From Nocardioides flavescens (GTDB taxonomy: Bacteria; Actinomycetota; Actinomycetes; Propionibacteriales; Nocardioidaceae): a stretch of DNA of 64,000 bases. Location: assembly GCF_009823805.1 (NCBI RefSeq), contig NZ_WUEK01000014.1, positions 76,132 to 140,131 of the forward strand, written 5' to 3'. The notes under the pieces were generated by a model. It was given only the letters and a program-made list of their open reading frames with translations, was not told the DNA's origin and ran no database searches. The position numbers and the translations under genes were made by a program. Within the stretch, counting starts at the first letter, position 1. The number at the start of each line of letters is the position of its first letter. Shown piece by piece: positions 56,419 to 64,000 of the stretch.

Positions 56419-57524
56419 CGCCGTTCCGCCGCTGGTGCGTGGTCGCCCTCGGCACCCTGCTGCTAATCGGCGTGCCGATCGGGCTGCGCGCCCTGCCCGC
56501 GGCCGAGAGCGACGTCAGCGCCTCCGCGCTGCTGGAGCGCGTGCGCGCGTCGCAGGACGCCGGGTGGTCGGGCTACGTCGAGACCGAGGGCACCCTGCAG
56601 CTCCCTGACGCCGACCAGTTCAGCGACGTCGGTGCGCTGTTCGGGGAGGGCACGGTGCTGCGCGCGTGGTGGCGCGACGCCGACCACTGGCGCGTCGACC
56701 AGCTGCTGCTCACCGGTGAGCGCGACCTGATCCACGACGGTGGGCGCACGACCGCCTGGGACTACGAGCGCGCCGAGGCGACGGTGAGCCGCGACCCCGA
56801 CATCCGGCTGCCGCGCAGCGCCGACCTGGTGCCGCCCGAGCTGGCCCGCCGCTTCCTCGACGGGGTCGGCGACGGCGACGTCAGCCGGCTCGACGCGCGT
56901 CGCGTCGCCGGGGTCAGCGCGCCCGGGCTGCGGATCGTGCCGTCCTCGGAGCTCTCCAGCATCGACCACGTCGACCTGTGGGCCGACCCGGACACCGGGG
57001 TGCCGCTGCGCGTCGAGGTCTACGCCGGCAGCGGCAAGCCGGCGTTCACGAGCACGTTCGAGGAGTTCGACGGCGCGCGGCCCCCCGCCGCCGACGTGGA
57101 CTTCACGGCAACGCCGAGCAGCGACGTGGAGTACGACGACGTGCTCGACATCGCCGACGCGGCCAACCAGTATGCCCCGGTGCGCCCGCCGCGCACCGTC
57201 GCCGGGCTGGCGAAGAGCGAGTCCTCCGACCGCGCGGTCGGGGTCTACGGAGAGGGGCTGACCCAGGTGATCGCCATCCCGCTGCGCGACCGCGAGGCCG
57301 ACGCGCTGCGCGACCAGCTCGCGGTGACCCCCGGGGTCGAGCGCACCGACGGCACCGAGGACGGCCCCGGCCGCACCCTGGTGACCGTCGGCCCGCTCGG
57401 CGTCGTGCTGACCGGCACCGAGGGCGAGGGCGGCTGGCTGCTGGCCGGCACGCTGAACCGCGACGGACTGGTGCGCGCCGCCGACGACGTCGTGCGCGGC
57501 TTCCGCTACGTCGGGCGGGGCTGA
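56415..57524 (+). CDS. Membrane-anchored LolA/RseB-like protein
   Basis: This 369-aa protein has one N-terminal helix (VVALGTLLLIGVPIGLRALP) and an exported beta-rich domain with LLERVRASQDAGWSGYVETE, LRAWWRDADHWRVDQLLLTG, TTAWDYERAEATVSRDPDIR and VDLWADPDTGVPLRVEVYAG. The pattern matches the LolA/RseB superfamily of lipid-binding half-barrels. A second, smaller domain follows (TQVIAIPLRDREADALRDQL, VLTGTEGEGGWLLAGTLNRD). It precedes an ABC transporter by 2 bases, so it may be its exported binding or sensing partner. Confidence 0.72.
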   Translation: MTPFRRWCVVALGTLLLIGVPIGLRALPAAESDVSASALLERVRASQDAGWSGYVETEGTLQLPDADQFSDVGALFGEGTVLRAWWRDADHWRVDQLLLTGERDLIHDGGRTTAWDYERAEATVSRDPDIRLPRSADLVPPELARRFLDGVGDGDVSRLDARRVAGVSAPGLRIVPSSELSSIDHVDLWADPDTGVPLRVEVYAGSGKPAFTSTFEEFDGARPPAADVDFTATPSSDVEYDDVLDIADAANQYAPVRPPRTVAGLAKSESSDRAVGVYGEGLTQVIAIPLRDREADALRDQLAVTPGVERTDGTEDGPGRTLVTVGPLGVVLTGTEGEGGWLLAGTLNRDGLVRAADDVVRGFRYVGRG

Positions 57525-57526
57525 CG

Positions 57527-58423
57527 GTGATCCGCACCCACGGGCTGACCAAGGCCTACGGCGCCATCACGGCCGTCGACGGGCTCGACCTCGACGTGCG
57601 CGAGGGCGACGTCTACGGCTTCCTCGGCGCCAACGGCTCGGGCAAGACCACGACCGTGCGGATGCTGCTCGGGCTGGTGCTCGCGACCTCCGGCACCGCC
57701 GAGGTGCTCGGCGAGGAGATGCCGAAGGCGGCGCGCCACGTGCTGCCGCAGGTGGGCGCGATGGTCGAGGGGCCGGCGGCGTACGACCACCTGTCGGGGC
57801 GCCGCAACCTCGCCCTCGTCGACGCCTCGGGCCCCGGCGGTGCGCGGTCGAGCCGCAAGGCCCGGATCGCCGAGACCCTCGAACGGGTCGGGCTCGGCCA
57901 CGTCGACGACCGTCCCGTGGGCGCCTACTCCCTCGGCATGCGCCAGCGGCTCGGGCTGGCGAGCGCACTGCTCCGCCGTCCGCGGCTGCTGGTGCTCGAC
58001 GAGCCGACCAACGGCCTGGACCCGCAGGGCATCCACGAGATCCGCGAGCTGCTGCTCGAGCTCAACCGGGAGGGCACGACGGTGTTCCTGTCCAGCCACC
58101 TGCTCGCCGAGATCGAGCAGCTGTGCACCCGGGTGGGGGTGCTGGCGCGCGGCCGTCTCGTCGTGCAGGCGCCCCTGGCCGAGCTGCGCGGGCCGACCGG
58201 GCGGGTCGCGGTGCACACCCCCGACGTCGAGCTCGGCCGCTCGCTGCTCGACGGCACGCTGGAGGAGGTCGTGCACGACGACGACGGCCCGCGCCTTCTC
58301 GTGCGCGAGCCCGACCCCGCCGCGCTCAACGCCCGGCTCGTCGCCGCGGGTGTCCGCGTCACCGCGCTCGTGCCCGAACGCCGCCACCTCGAGGACGTCG
58401 TGCTGGAGGCGAGCCAGCCGTGA
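57527..58423 (+). CDS. ABC transporter ATP-binding protein
   Basis: This 298-aa ATPase has Walker A GFLGANGSGKTTTVRMLLGL, signature YSLGMRQRLGLASALLRRPR, Walker B LLVLDEPTNGLDPQGIHEIR and a His switch SSHLLAEIEQL. The C-terminal regulatory lobe (DGTLEEVVHDDDGPRLLV) is typical of drug- or bacitracin-export type ATPases. It overlaps the permease gene by 4 bases. The substrate is unknown; with the LolA-like protein upstream, a lipophilic cargo is a reasonable guess. Confidence 0.93.
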   Translation: MIRTHGLTKAYGAITAVDGLDLDVREGDVYGFLGANGSGKTTTVRMLLGLVLATSGTAEVLGEEMPKAARHVLPQVGAMVEGPAAYDHLSGRRNLALVDASGPGGARSSRKARIAETLERVGLGHVDDRPVGAYSLGMRQRLGLASALLRRPRLLVLDEPTNGLDPQGIHEIRELLLELNREGTTVFLSSHLLAEIEQLCTRVGVLARGRLVVQAPLAELRGPTGRVAVHTPDVELGRSLLDGTLEEVVHDDDGPRLLVREPDPAALNARLVAAGVRVTALVPERRHLEDVVLEASQP

Positions 58424-59253
58424 CCGGGGCCCTGATCCGCGTCGAGCTCAGCAAGCTCGTGCGCAGCCGCCGCACCTGGGTGACGATCGCGCTCATCGAC
58501 GCGCTGCCCACCCTCGTCGCCCTCCTCCTGGCCTGGACCGACCTCGGCCCGCGCCCGGGCACCGGGCCGGCGTTCCTCTCGGCCGTGCTGACCGACGGCA
58601 CGCTCTTCCCGCTCGCCGCGCTGGCGATCGTGCTGCCGCTGTTCCTGCCCATCGCAGTGGCGATCACCGCGGGCGAGGCGATCGCGGGGGAGGCCCAGCA
58701 GGGGACGCTGCGCTACCTGCTCGTGCGACCCGTGGGCCGCACCCGGCTGCTCGTGGCCAAGCTGGTCGCGGTGATGGCGTTCGTGGTGCTGACCGTCCTC
58801 GTCGTCGCCGTGACGGCGTACGTGCTCGGCGTGCTGCTCCTCGGCAACGAGACGGTCACCGCCACCGGTCCCGCCACGAGCGTGTCCGGCTCGTCGATGT
58901 CGACCGCCGAGCTGCTCGGGCGCACCGGGCTCGCGCTCGGCTACGCGATGCTGTGCATGCTCTGCGTCGCCGCGATCGCGCTGTTCTTCTCCACGGTCGC
59001 CGACTCACCGCTCGGGGCCGCGCTCGGCACCCTCGCGATCCTCGTCGCCTCGACGCTGCTGATCACGCTCGACGCCGCCAACGCGGTGCAGCCCTACCTG
59101 CCGACCCGCTACTGGCTGGCCTTCGTCGACCTGTTCCGCGACCCGATCCTGTGGCGCGACGTGGTGCGCGGGGTCGTGCTGCAGGGCGTCTACGTCGTGG
59201 TGTTCCTCGGGGCCGGCTGGGCCAACTTCACGACCAAGGACGTCACCGACTGA
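58420..59253 (+). CDS. ABC-2 type permease
   Basis: This 277-aa permease has six membrane helices (for example AALAIVLPLFLPIAVAITAG, LVAVMAFVVLTVLVVAVTAY, LGYAMLCMLCVAAIALFFST, LGTLAILVASTLLITLD, VVLQGVYVVVFLGAGWANF) and the motif EAQQGTLRYLLVRPVGRTRL at the membrane edge, characteristic of ABC-2/NatB-like permeases. It dimerises and pairs with the upstream ATPase. Its stop abuts that of the convergent lipase (59253/59254). Confidence 0.9.
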   Translation: MTGALIRVELSKLVRSRRTWVTIALIDALPTLVALLLAWTDLGPRPGTGPAFLSAVLTDGTLFPLAALAIVLPLFLPIAVAITAGEAIAGEAQQGTLRYLLVRPVGRTRLLVAKLVAVMAFVVLTVLVVAVTAYVLGVLLLGNETVTATGPATSVSGSSMSTAELLGRTGLALGYAMLCMLCVAAIALFFSTVADSPLGAALGTLAILVASTLLITLDAANAVQPYLPTRYWLAFVDLFRDPILWRDVVRGVVLQGVYVVVFLGAGWANFTTKDVTD

Positions 59254-60084
59254 TCACCGGCTGATCTCGTCCGCGCACGTGCTGCTGCTCGGCACGTCGG
59301 GGCCGCCGGTGCCGAGCACGGAGGCGACCATCGCGATCACCGCCGGGGTGCGCGGGGCGTCGGGGTGCGAGACCGCGAGGCCGGGGCAGACGTCCTGCAC
59401 CGAGAAGTCGAGCGCCCCGTCCAGCGCACCCGAGTCCGGCGGCACCACGGTGGCGTCGTCGGTGGTCCAGATCGAGACCCACCGAGGACCCGCCGGGGTC
59501 TCGTCGCCGGCGTTGAGCGTGCGCAGCAGGTCGGAGTCGGGCGCCAGCTGCTGGCAGGCCTCCGGACAGGCCCGGGAGCCGAGGGTGCCGGCGAGGGCGG
59601 CGAGGTCGGTGCCGTGCTGCGGCGAGACCAGCGTGACCGCGCGGCGGACGTGGGAGCCGCCGCCGAGCTCGGCGACGTACCACCGCACGACGACGCCGCC
59701 GGCGGAGTAGCCGACGAGGTCGACCGAGGCCGCCCCCGTGCTGTCCTGGACTCGCTCCGCCGCGTCGGCCAGGTCGGCCGCCTGCTGCCGCAGGTCGCCG
59801 GTGCCGTCGCCCTCGGGCCGCACGATCCGGGCGTCGCGCCCCTCGGCGCTCAGCTGGTCGGTGAGCACCTGCAGCGCGGCCGTCGAGCCGCCGTACCCCG
59901 GCACCAGCAGGACCGGCCCCGGATCGTCCTGGGCGACCGGCTCGACCGCGTCGTCCCCGCTCAGCACCACGCCGACCAGCGCGGCCACGACGACGCCGAT
60001 CGCGAGTCCGAGCGAGCCGAGGACGAAGCGTCGACGGGCCGGTGACAGCGAGCGCAGCGGGGGCACCTCCCCAGTCTCTCCCAC
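59254..60084 (-). CDS. Secreted or anchored alpha/beta-hydrolase, lipase-like
   Basis: This 276-aa protein has an N-terminal helix (FVLGSLGLAIGVVVAALVGV) and an alpha/beta-hydrolase domain: oxyanion VLLVPGYGGSTAALQVL, nucleophile elbow VDLVGYSAGGVVVRWYVAEL (Ser127) and SPQHGTDLAALAGTLGSRAC, typical of triacylglycerol lipases and related esterases. Two Cys (RACPEACQQ) may form a disulfide. It is likely membrane-tethered outside the cell. GTG 60084 was taken; a GTG six codons later is possible. It is divergent from the epimerase gene with only 21 bases between starts. Confidence 0.85.
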   Translation of the reverse strand: MGETGEVPPLRSLSPARRRFVLGSLGLAIGVVVAALVGVVLSGDDAVEPVAQDDPGPVLLVPGYGGSTAALQVLTDQLSAEGRDARIVRPEGDGTGDLRQQAADLADAAERVQDSTGAASVDLVGYSAGGVVVRWYVAELGGGSHVRRAVTLVSPQHGTDLAALAGTLGSRACPEACQQLAPDSDLLRTLNAGDETPAGPRWVSIWTTDDATVVPPDSGALDGALDFSVQDVCPGLAVSHPDAPRTPAVIAMVASVLGTGGPDVPSSSTCADEISR

Positions 60085-60105
60085 GCCTCAGGCAGGGTGG
60101 CGGGT

Positions 60106-61152
60106 GTGAAGGTGCTGCTCACCGGCTCGGCCGGGTTCATCGGTACGGCGATCGGCGAGGTCCTCGAGGCCGACGGGCACGAGGTCGTGCGCGTCGACAT
60201 GATGCTGCCGATGGCCCACGGCTCGGCCACCCCGCCGCCGGGCACCCACCGCCTCGACGTGCGCGACGCCGCGCAGTGGACCGACCTGCTCGAGGGCGTC
60301 GACGCGGTCTGCCACCAGGCCGCCGTCGTCGGCGCCGGCGTCAAGGTCGCCGACCTGCCCGACTACGCCGGTCACAACGACCTCGGCACCGCGGTGCTCC
60401 TCGCCGCGATGCACGAGGCGGGCGTCGACCGGCTGGTGCTCGCCTCCTCGATGGTCGTCTACGGCGAGGGCCGCTACGCCTGCCCCGAGCACGGCGACCA
60501 GGCCCCGCCGCCCCGCGCGGTCGAGGCGCTCGAGTCAGGCGACTTCGAGAACCACTGCCCCGTCTGCGACGGACCCCTCGGCTGGGAGCTCGTCGACGAG
60601 GACGCGCGGCTCGACCCGCGCTCGTCGTACGCCGCGAGCAAGCTCGCCCAGGAGCACTACACCTCGGCCTGGGTGCGCCAGGCGGGCGCCTCGGCAGTGG
60701 CGCTGCGCTACCACAACGTCTACGGGCCGGGGATGCCCCGCGACACGCCGTACTCCGGGGTCGCGGCGATGTTCCGCTCCTCGCTCGAGCGCGGCCAGGC
60801 GCCGCAGGTCTACGAGGACGGCGGGCAGATGCGCGACTTCGTGCACGTCCACGACGTCGCCCGCGCCAACCTCGCCGCCCTCCGCGCCGTGGTCGACGAG
60901 CCCGCCGGCCGCTACGCCGCCTACAACGTCGCCTCCGGGCACCCGGTGACCATCCTCGACGTCGCCCGCCGCGTCGCCGACGGCCTGCCCGACTCGACCC
61001 CGGAGCCCGAGGTCACCGGCGGCTTCCGGCTCGGCGACGTGCGCCACGTCGTCGCCTCGCCCGCCCGCGCCGCCGCCGAGCTCGGCTTCCGCGCCGAGAT
61101 CCTGCCCGACGCCGGGCTCGCGGCGTTCGCCACCGCTCCGCTGCGGGTCTAG
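60106..61152 (+). CDS. NAD-dependent epimerase/dehydratase with zinc-ribbon-like insertion
   Basis: This 348-aa extended SDR has the NAD loop LLTGSAGFIGTAIGEVLEAD, catalytic SSYAASKLAQEHYTSAW (Tyr175, Lys179) and LRYHNVYGPGMPR, DGGQMRDFVHVHDVARANLA. It is a nucleotide-sugar epimerase or dehydratase. An insertion carries CPEH (C126, H129) and CPVC (C151, C154) about 25 residues apart, a possible zinc-binding knuckle that most family members lack. GTG 60106 fits the conserved start; GTG 60097 adds three residues. It likely makes a sugar for surface glycans. Confidence 0.88.
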   Translation: MKVLLTGSAGFIGTAIGEVLEADGHEVVRVDMMLPMAHGSATPPPGTHRLDVRDAAQWTDLLEGVDAVCHQAAVVGAGVKVADLPDYAGHNDLGTAVLLAAMHEAGVDRLVLASSMVVYGEGRYACPEHGDQAPPPRAVEALESGDFENHCPVCDGPLGWELVDEDARLDPRSSYAASKLAQEHYTSAWVRQAGASAVALRYHNVYGPGMPRDTPYSGVAAMFRSSLERGQAPQVYEDGGQMRDFVHVHDVARANLAALRAVVDEPAGRYAAYNVASGHPVTILDVARRVADGLPDSTPEPEVTGGFRLGDVRHVVASPARAAAELGFRAEILPDAGLAAFATAPLRV

Positions 61153-61598
61153 GCCGCGCCTACGACCAGGACGAACGGCCGCTGTGGGCGCGGTTGACCG
61201 TCGTAGCGGACCCGGATCCGGCCGGGCGGGGTGCCGGCCGGGATCGTCAGCTCGGTGCGGAAGCCCGAGTCCCACCCTGCTGGCGTGAGGGGGCCGAGTT
61301 CCTCGGTGCCGCCGCCGGGGTAGGTGACGAGCAGCGTCACCGGGGGCAGGGGCCGCTCCTCGTCGACGCAGTTGCCGGTGTCGTTGCAGCCACTGCGGAA
61401 GAAGTGCCCGTAGAGGGTCACTGTCTCGCCAGTCGTGACGACGGGCGGTTCGGCGCCGAAGGTGCCGCGCGGCGGTTGGTCGTCGACGTACGGGCCGACG
61501 CAGGACGCGGAGGACGTCGCGGACGAGAGGCATGTCGCGTCGCATGCTGACGGCGCCAGGAATGCGAACGCCGCAGCGGCGATCAGGTGAGCTCGCAC
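61149..61598 (-). CDS. Secreted Cys-containing protein of unknown function
   Basis: From GTG 61598 the frame gives 149 aa beginning with a signal-peptide-like MRAHLIAAAAFAFLAPSACD, where Cys19 might be lipidated, and then a beta-rich domain (TTGETVTLYGHFFRSGCNDT, VTLLVTYPGGGTEELGPL, RIRVRYDGQPRPQRPFVLVV). Five cysteines suggest disulfides. The frame stays open to an ATG at 61715 (188 aa), whose extra segment also has GC-rich third positions, so the start is uncertain. The stop overlaps that of the convergent epimerase gene. No family was recognised. Confidence 0.6.
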   Translation of the reverse strand: MRAHLIAAAAFAFLAPSACDATCLSSATSSASCVGPYVDDQPPRGTFGAEPPVVTTGETVTLYGHFFRSGCNDTGNCVDEERPLPPVTLLVTYPGGGTEELGPLTPAGWDSGFRTELTIPAGTPPGRIRVRYDGQPRPQRPFVLVVGAA

Positions 61599-61737
61599 GG
61601 CGGTCCGACGCGTCTTGGCGTGCGTCGGTTCCGGCCGCTCTCGGCACAGCGCGAGCGTGATCTCGTCGCCGAGGTAGGAGGTTGTGAGGCTCGCAGCGCT
61701 CATCAACCCGATCACCGGTTCCCGAGATGCCCGGTTC

Positions 61738-61956
61738 CTAGGCGCGGATCCTGCGCGCCCGATGGTCGAAGCCGTCCTGGCCGGGATGCTCGACGTCGAG
61801 GTCGACGACCTGGCCCGGACGCAGCCTCCGGAAGACGTTCAGGTCACCGGTGTCGATGGCCGAGAAGTGCGCCCAGCAGCCGCCCGGGGTCTCCTCGCTG
61901 TCCAGCACACCCCACCCGAGGTCGTCGTGCCACTCGCGCACGGTTGCTCGCACCAC
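61738..61956 (-). CDS. Cold-shock-domain protein (divergent)
   Basis: This 72-aa protein has a cold-shock domain: MVRATVREWHDDLGWGVLDS, TPGGCWAHFSAIDTGDLNVF, LRPGQVVDLDVEHPGQDGF. The RNP1 segment (usually GFGFI) reads GWGVL and RNP2 (VFVHF) reads CWAHF, a variant common in actinobacteria that should still bind single-stranded nucleic acid. GTG 61956 has no ribosome-binding site, but a -10-like TACCGT lies seven bases upstream on the minus strand, suggesting a leaderless transcript. Confidence 0.82.
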   Translation of the reverse strand: MVRATVREWHDDLGWGVLDSEETPGGCWAHFSAIDTGDLNVFRRLRPGQVVDLDVEHPGQDGFDHRARRIRA

Positions 61957-61992
61957 AGGACCGACGGTAGGCCAGACCCGGACAGGACAGGG

Positions 61993-62271
61993 TCACCCCT
62001 GGTCGCACTCGGCCAATTGGGCGCGGACTTCCCTCGTCCACTCATGGAGCTCAGCGACCGCAGCGGGAGACCAACGCCTCAGCTGCGTGTCGAGGAGCGC
62101 CCGGTCCGCGTTCTCGCTGCATCCCAGCAGCTCTTGCAGCGCCGCCACCGTCTCTCCGTCGGCCGTGCGCATCACGAGGTCGACGACCTCGGGCAACCGC
62201 TGCGATGCGGTGGACAGGCCCTCGAGGATCTCGAGCCGGTCGATCAGGTGCTGACGTTCGTCCCCGCTCAC
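61993..62271 (-). CDS. Helical hypothetical protein (92 aa)
   Basis: The frame from GTG 62271 encodes an all-helical protein (RQHLIDRLEILEGLSTASQR, LPEVVDLVMRTADGETVAAL, QELLGCSENADRALLDTQLR, EWTREVRAQLAECDQG). The C-terminal LLDTQLRRW-type pattern has the look of a topoisomerase- or HTH-like helix pair but no family was recognised. It follows the DUF222/HNH gene by 26 bases on the same strand and could be co-transcribed with it. A GTG, a modest context and normal codon use support it as real. Confidence 0.6.
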   Translation of the reverse strand: MSGDERQHLIDRLEILEGLSTASQRLPEVVDLVMRTADGETVAALQELLGCSENADRALLDTQLRRWSPAAVAELHEWTREVRAQLAECDQG

Positions 62272-62297
62272 CGGACGATCTTGCCGCACAGTCAGCG

Positions 62298-63701
62298 CTA
62301 GTCGAGGTCGATCTCGGTGCCGGGGTAGAGGTCGAGACCTGGTGGGGCGTCGATGATCATCCGGGCGTGGTGTGCGGGGATGGGTCGGGTGCCGGTGTGG
62401 TCGACGAGGTAGCCGAGGCCGTGGGGTGTGAGCCAGGCGTAGCGGCCTTGGCCTGATTGTCGTGCTTGGTAGCCGGCGTGGGTCTTCCACCGGTGGTGTC
62501 GGCGGCCGAGGGGGCCGGAGTTGTGGGTGCCGGTCTGCCCGGGTGGTCCTTGGGCTGTGTACGGGGTGGGGTGGTCGTAGTCGACGCGTCTGCTGACGTT
62601 GACGGCGTAGGGCCAGTAGTCGCCGCCGGTGGTGAGGTGCACCCGTTCCTTGAGGGCCTCGGGGTGTTCGTAGGCGGTGGTGCGGACGCGGTCGGCGAGG
62701 TCGATGACCGGCTTGATCGTGACCTTGCAGCCGGCGAGGAGGCTGGTGATACCGGTGATCGTGCTGGGGCCGAGCCCTTCGATGCGGGCGGCGGCGGGGG
62801 TGCCGTGGAGCGCGGCCTCGTGGAGGTGGACGTAGAGCACGGTGCGCGGGCGCAGCGGCTCGAGGTCGAGGTCGCGCAGGGCGTCGAGGAGGTCGGCGGG
62901 CATCGCGGTCGCTCGGGACGGCTCGGCTTCCTCGGCGTCGTGGTCGAACCGGGCGGGCTGCTGGTGCTCGACGAGGAGTGTGAAGAGCTCGGCGGGTCGG
63001 GCGAGCCACCCGAACGCGATCGACCTCAGCTCCTGGGCGCAGGCGTCGGGGTGCCTGGGTGCGATGAGCTCGACGACCCGGGTGAGGGTGGCGTCGATCC
63101 AGTGCGCGTCGCCGCCTTCGACCCTCGCGATGATGGTGCGGAGGCCGTGTTCGTCGGTGCGGGACATCCCGACGTAGCGGCGTCGGCGTTCGGCTTCGGC
63201 TCGTTCTTCGTGGAGGGCGGGGTCGGCCTCGATGATCTTGGCTTCGGCGACCGCGAGGACCCGGCCGCCGGCCTCGCGGGCGATGACCCGGGCGACCGCA
63301 GCATCGACGGTCCCGACACAATCGAGCGGCAGGTGCCGTGACAACTTCGCGACCCGGCGTGCGATGTTCACCTCCGCCTCGCCGCGGCGGACGACGGCCC
63401 AGGTCAGCGGGAGCCGGTGGCGCAGATCGAGCACATCAGCCAACGCGTTTGAGGTGGCCACCACTCCGGTGCCGCGGGCCATGGCGATCTCGCCGAGGCA
63501 GTGGTCCCGCACCCTGGGCGTCCCCTGCCCGCCGAGCTGGACCAGGGCGTCCCACTTACCGGTGGCGGGTCCGGTGTGCAGGTCGGCCCACGCGGCGAGG
63601 GTCTCGAGGTCTTCGACCTCGACCAGACGACGGACGCGCACGACCCGGGTCGCGGAGGCCAGCACGGCCTGCGCGAGGTCGTGGTCGAGGTGCTCCGTCA
63701 T
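62298..63701 (-). CDS. DUF222 / HNH-type (13E12-like) protein
   Basis: This 467-aa protein has the N-terminal DUF222 helical domain (LVEVEDLETLAAWADLHTGP, LRHRLPLTWAVVRRGEAEVN) and a C-terminal HNH-like segment: VDYDHPTPYTAQGPPGQTGT, then NSGPLGRRHHRWKTHAGYQ, with the D-H, N and H-H of the nuclease but no cysteine pair. Such proteins are abundant in actinobacteria as repeats of the REP13E12 type and are thought to be selfish or mobile. Activity is unproven. ATG 63701 was chosen; the frame is open a little further. Palindromic element copy F lies about 105 bases upstream. Confidence 0.85.
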   Translation of the reverse strand: MTEHLDHDLAQAVLASATRVVRVRRLVEVEDLETLAAWADLHTGPATGKWDALVQLGGQGTPRVRDHCLGEIAMARGTGVVATSNALADVLDLRHRLPLTWAVVRRGEAEVNIARRVAKLSRHLPLDCVGTVDAAVARVIAREAGGRVLAVAEAKIIEADPALHEERAEAERRRRYVGMSRTDEHGLRTIIARVEGGDAHWIDATLTRVVELIAPRHPDACAQELRSIAFGWLARPAELFTLLVEHQQPARFDHDAEEAEPSRATAMPADLLDALRDLDLEPLRPRTVLYVHLHEAALHGTPAAARIEGLGPSTITGITSLLAGCKVTIKPVIDLADRVRTTAYEHPEALKERVHLTTGGDYWPYAVNVSRRVDYDHPTPYTAQGPPGQTGTHNSGPLGRRHHRWKTHAGYQARQSGQGRYAWLTPHGLGYLVDHTGTRPIPAHHARMIIDAPPGLDLYPGTEIDLD

Positions 63702-63805
63702 GAGTGAAACGCTAGAGGTCACCACCGACAGTCAGACCCCGTCGAGGCCATGGTTGACCACGATCCGAGACGGTAGGCAGAACAATTTCCGAGGGGCGGC
63801 TGGCA

Positions 63806-63843
63806 GTGGTTTCGAGACAGGACTTCGTCCTTCCTCAACCACC
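63806..63843. repeat. Dispersed palindromic element, copy F (left arm)
   Basis: GTGGTTTCGAGAC + AGGACTTCGTCCTT + CCTCAACCACC matches the left arm of copies A-C exactly. A matching right arm was not found within the remaining window; a related fragment CTCGACCACCGG follows at 63904-63915. No gene is supported between 63702 and the window end. Confidence 0.88.
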
Positions 63844-63932
63844 GGTTGGTCGGCTCCCGGACCGCCTTGGATGGGTCTCGGCGACGCTCGCCGGGGGTCG
63901 CTGCTCGACCACCGGATCGGCGTTCCACGAGA

Positions 63933-63945
63933 GTGGTTTCGAGAC
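63933..63945. repeat. Dispersed palindromic element, copy G (fragment)
   Basis: Only the 13-base outer block GTGGTTTCGAGAC is conserved; the sequence that follows (TGTGAGTCTGTTG) is unrelated to the element. It may be the start of another copy degraded or interrupted near the window edge. Confidence 0.55.
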
Positions 63946-64000
63946 TGTGAGTCTGTTGCTGCAGCCCTGTTGGTGATGGGCTGTGGCTGGCGGGGGTGGG

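Overview
The window reads as chromosomal DNA of a high-GC Gram-positive actinobacterium, most likely Nocardioides or a close relative (Nocardioidaceae). The call rests on the marker set: a SigR/RsrA redox switch followed by the tiny ribosomal protein bL37, a WhiB1-type iron-sulfur regulator, a PdtaS-type sensor kinase, a fused Kgd 2-oxoglutarate enzyme with a DUF6104 neighbour, a nickel superoxide dismutase, an F420-dependent TIGR03557 enzyme, several SigB/SigF-family sigma factors, and heavy use of GTG/TTG starts and GTGA stop-start overlaps. No tRNA, rRNA, CRISPR array or insertion sequence was recognised.

Layout. 1-11 kb is a regulatory and stress block: sigR-rsrA-bL37, an IlvG-like TPP enzyme, a PdtaS homologue, whiB1, a SigF-like sigma factor with its anti-sigma partner, a second SigF-like factor, and sodN/sodX. 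11-19 kb is metabolic: malic enzyme, an MDR and an SDR oxidoreductase, then a TetR-controlled ferredoxin-reductase plus fatty-acid-desaturase pair. 19.7-30 kb holds DUF6104 and Kgd, then a surface-glycan run (lipoprotein, LCP ligase, sulfotransferase-like protein, two tandem OafA-type acyltransferases). 30-34 kb is a metal and iron-redox cluster (Tat ferritin-like protein, Nramp transporter, haem-oxygenase-fold diiron enzyme overlapping a CDGSH protein). 34-43 kb has a methyltransferase, two more SigF-like sigma factors, a LuxR-type regulator, assorted enzymes, a DUF421 gene interrupted by a stop codon and an SRPBCC gene whose natural start seems lost.

43.3-53.7 kb is an unusual phosphate-uptake operon preceded by a Pho-box-like repeat: pstC-pstA, a membrane-anchored PstS, a 906-residue Cys-rich anchored protein with a PstS-like segment, a sortase-fold protein lacking all catalytic residues, a second PstS carrying Ig-like and Lys-rich domains, and pstB. 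53.7-64 kb carries a lytic transglycosylase, NhaA, an ABC exporter cluster, a lipase, an epimerase, a cold-shock protein and a DUF222/HNH protein.

A dispersed palindromic element (GTGGTTTCGAGAC ... CCTCAACCACC arms with internal mini-hairpins) sits in three convergent intergenic gaps (about 19.5, 30.2 and 34.1 kb) and again near 63.8-63.9 kb. It abuts or overlaps stop codons and can fold as a cruciform. This element and the remodelled pst operon are the most interesting features of the window.
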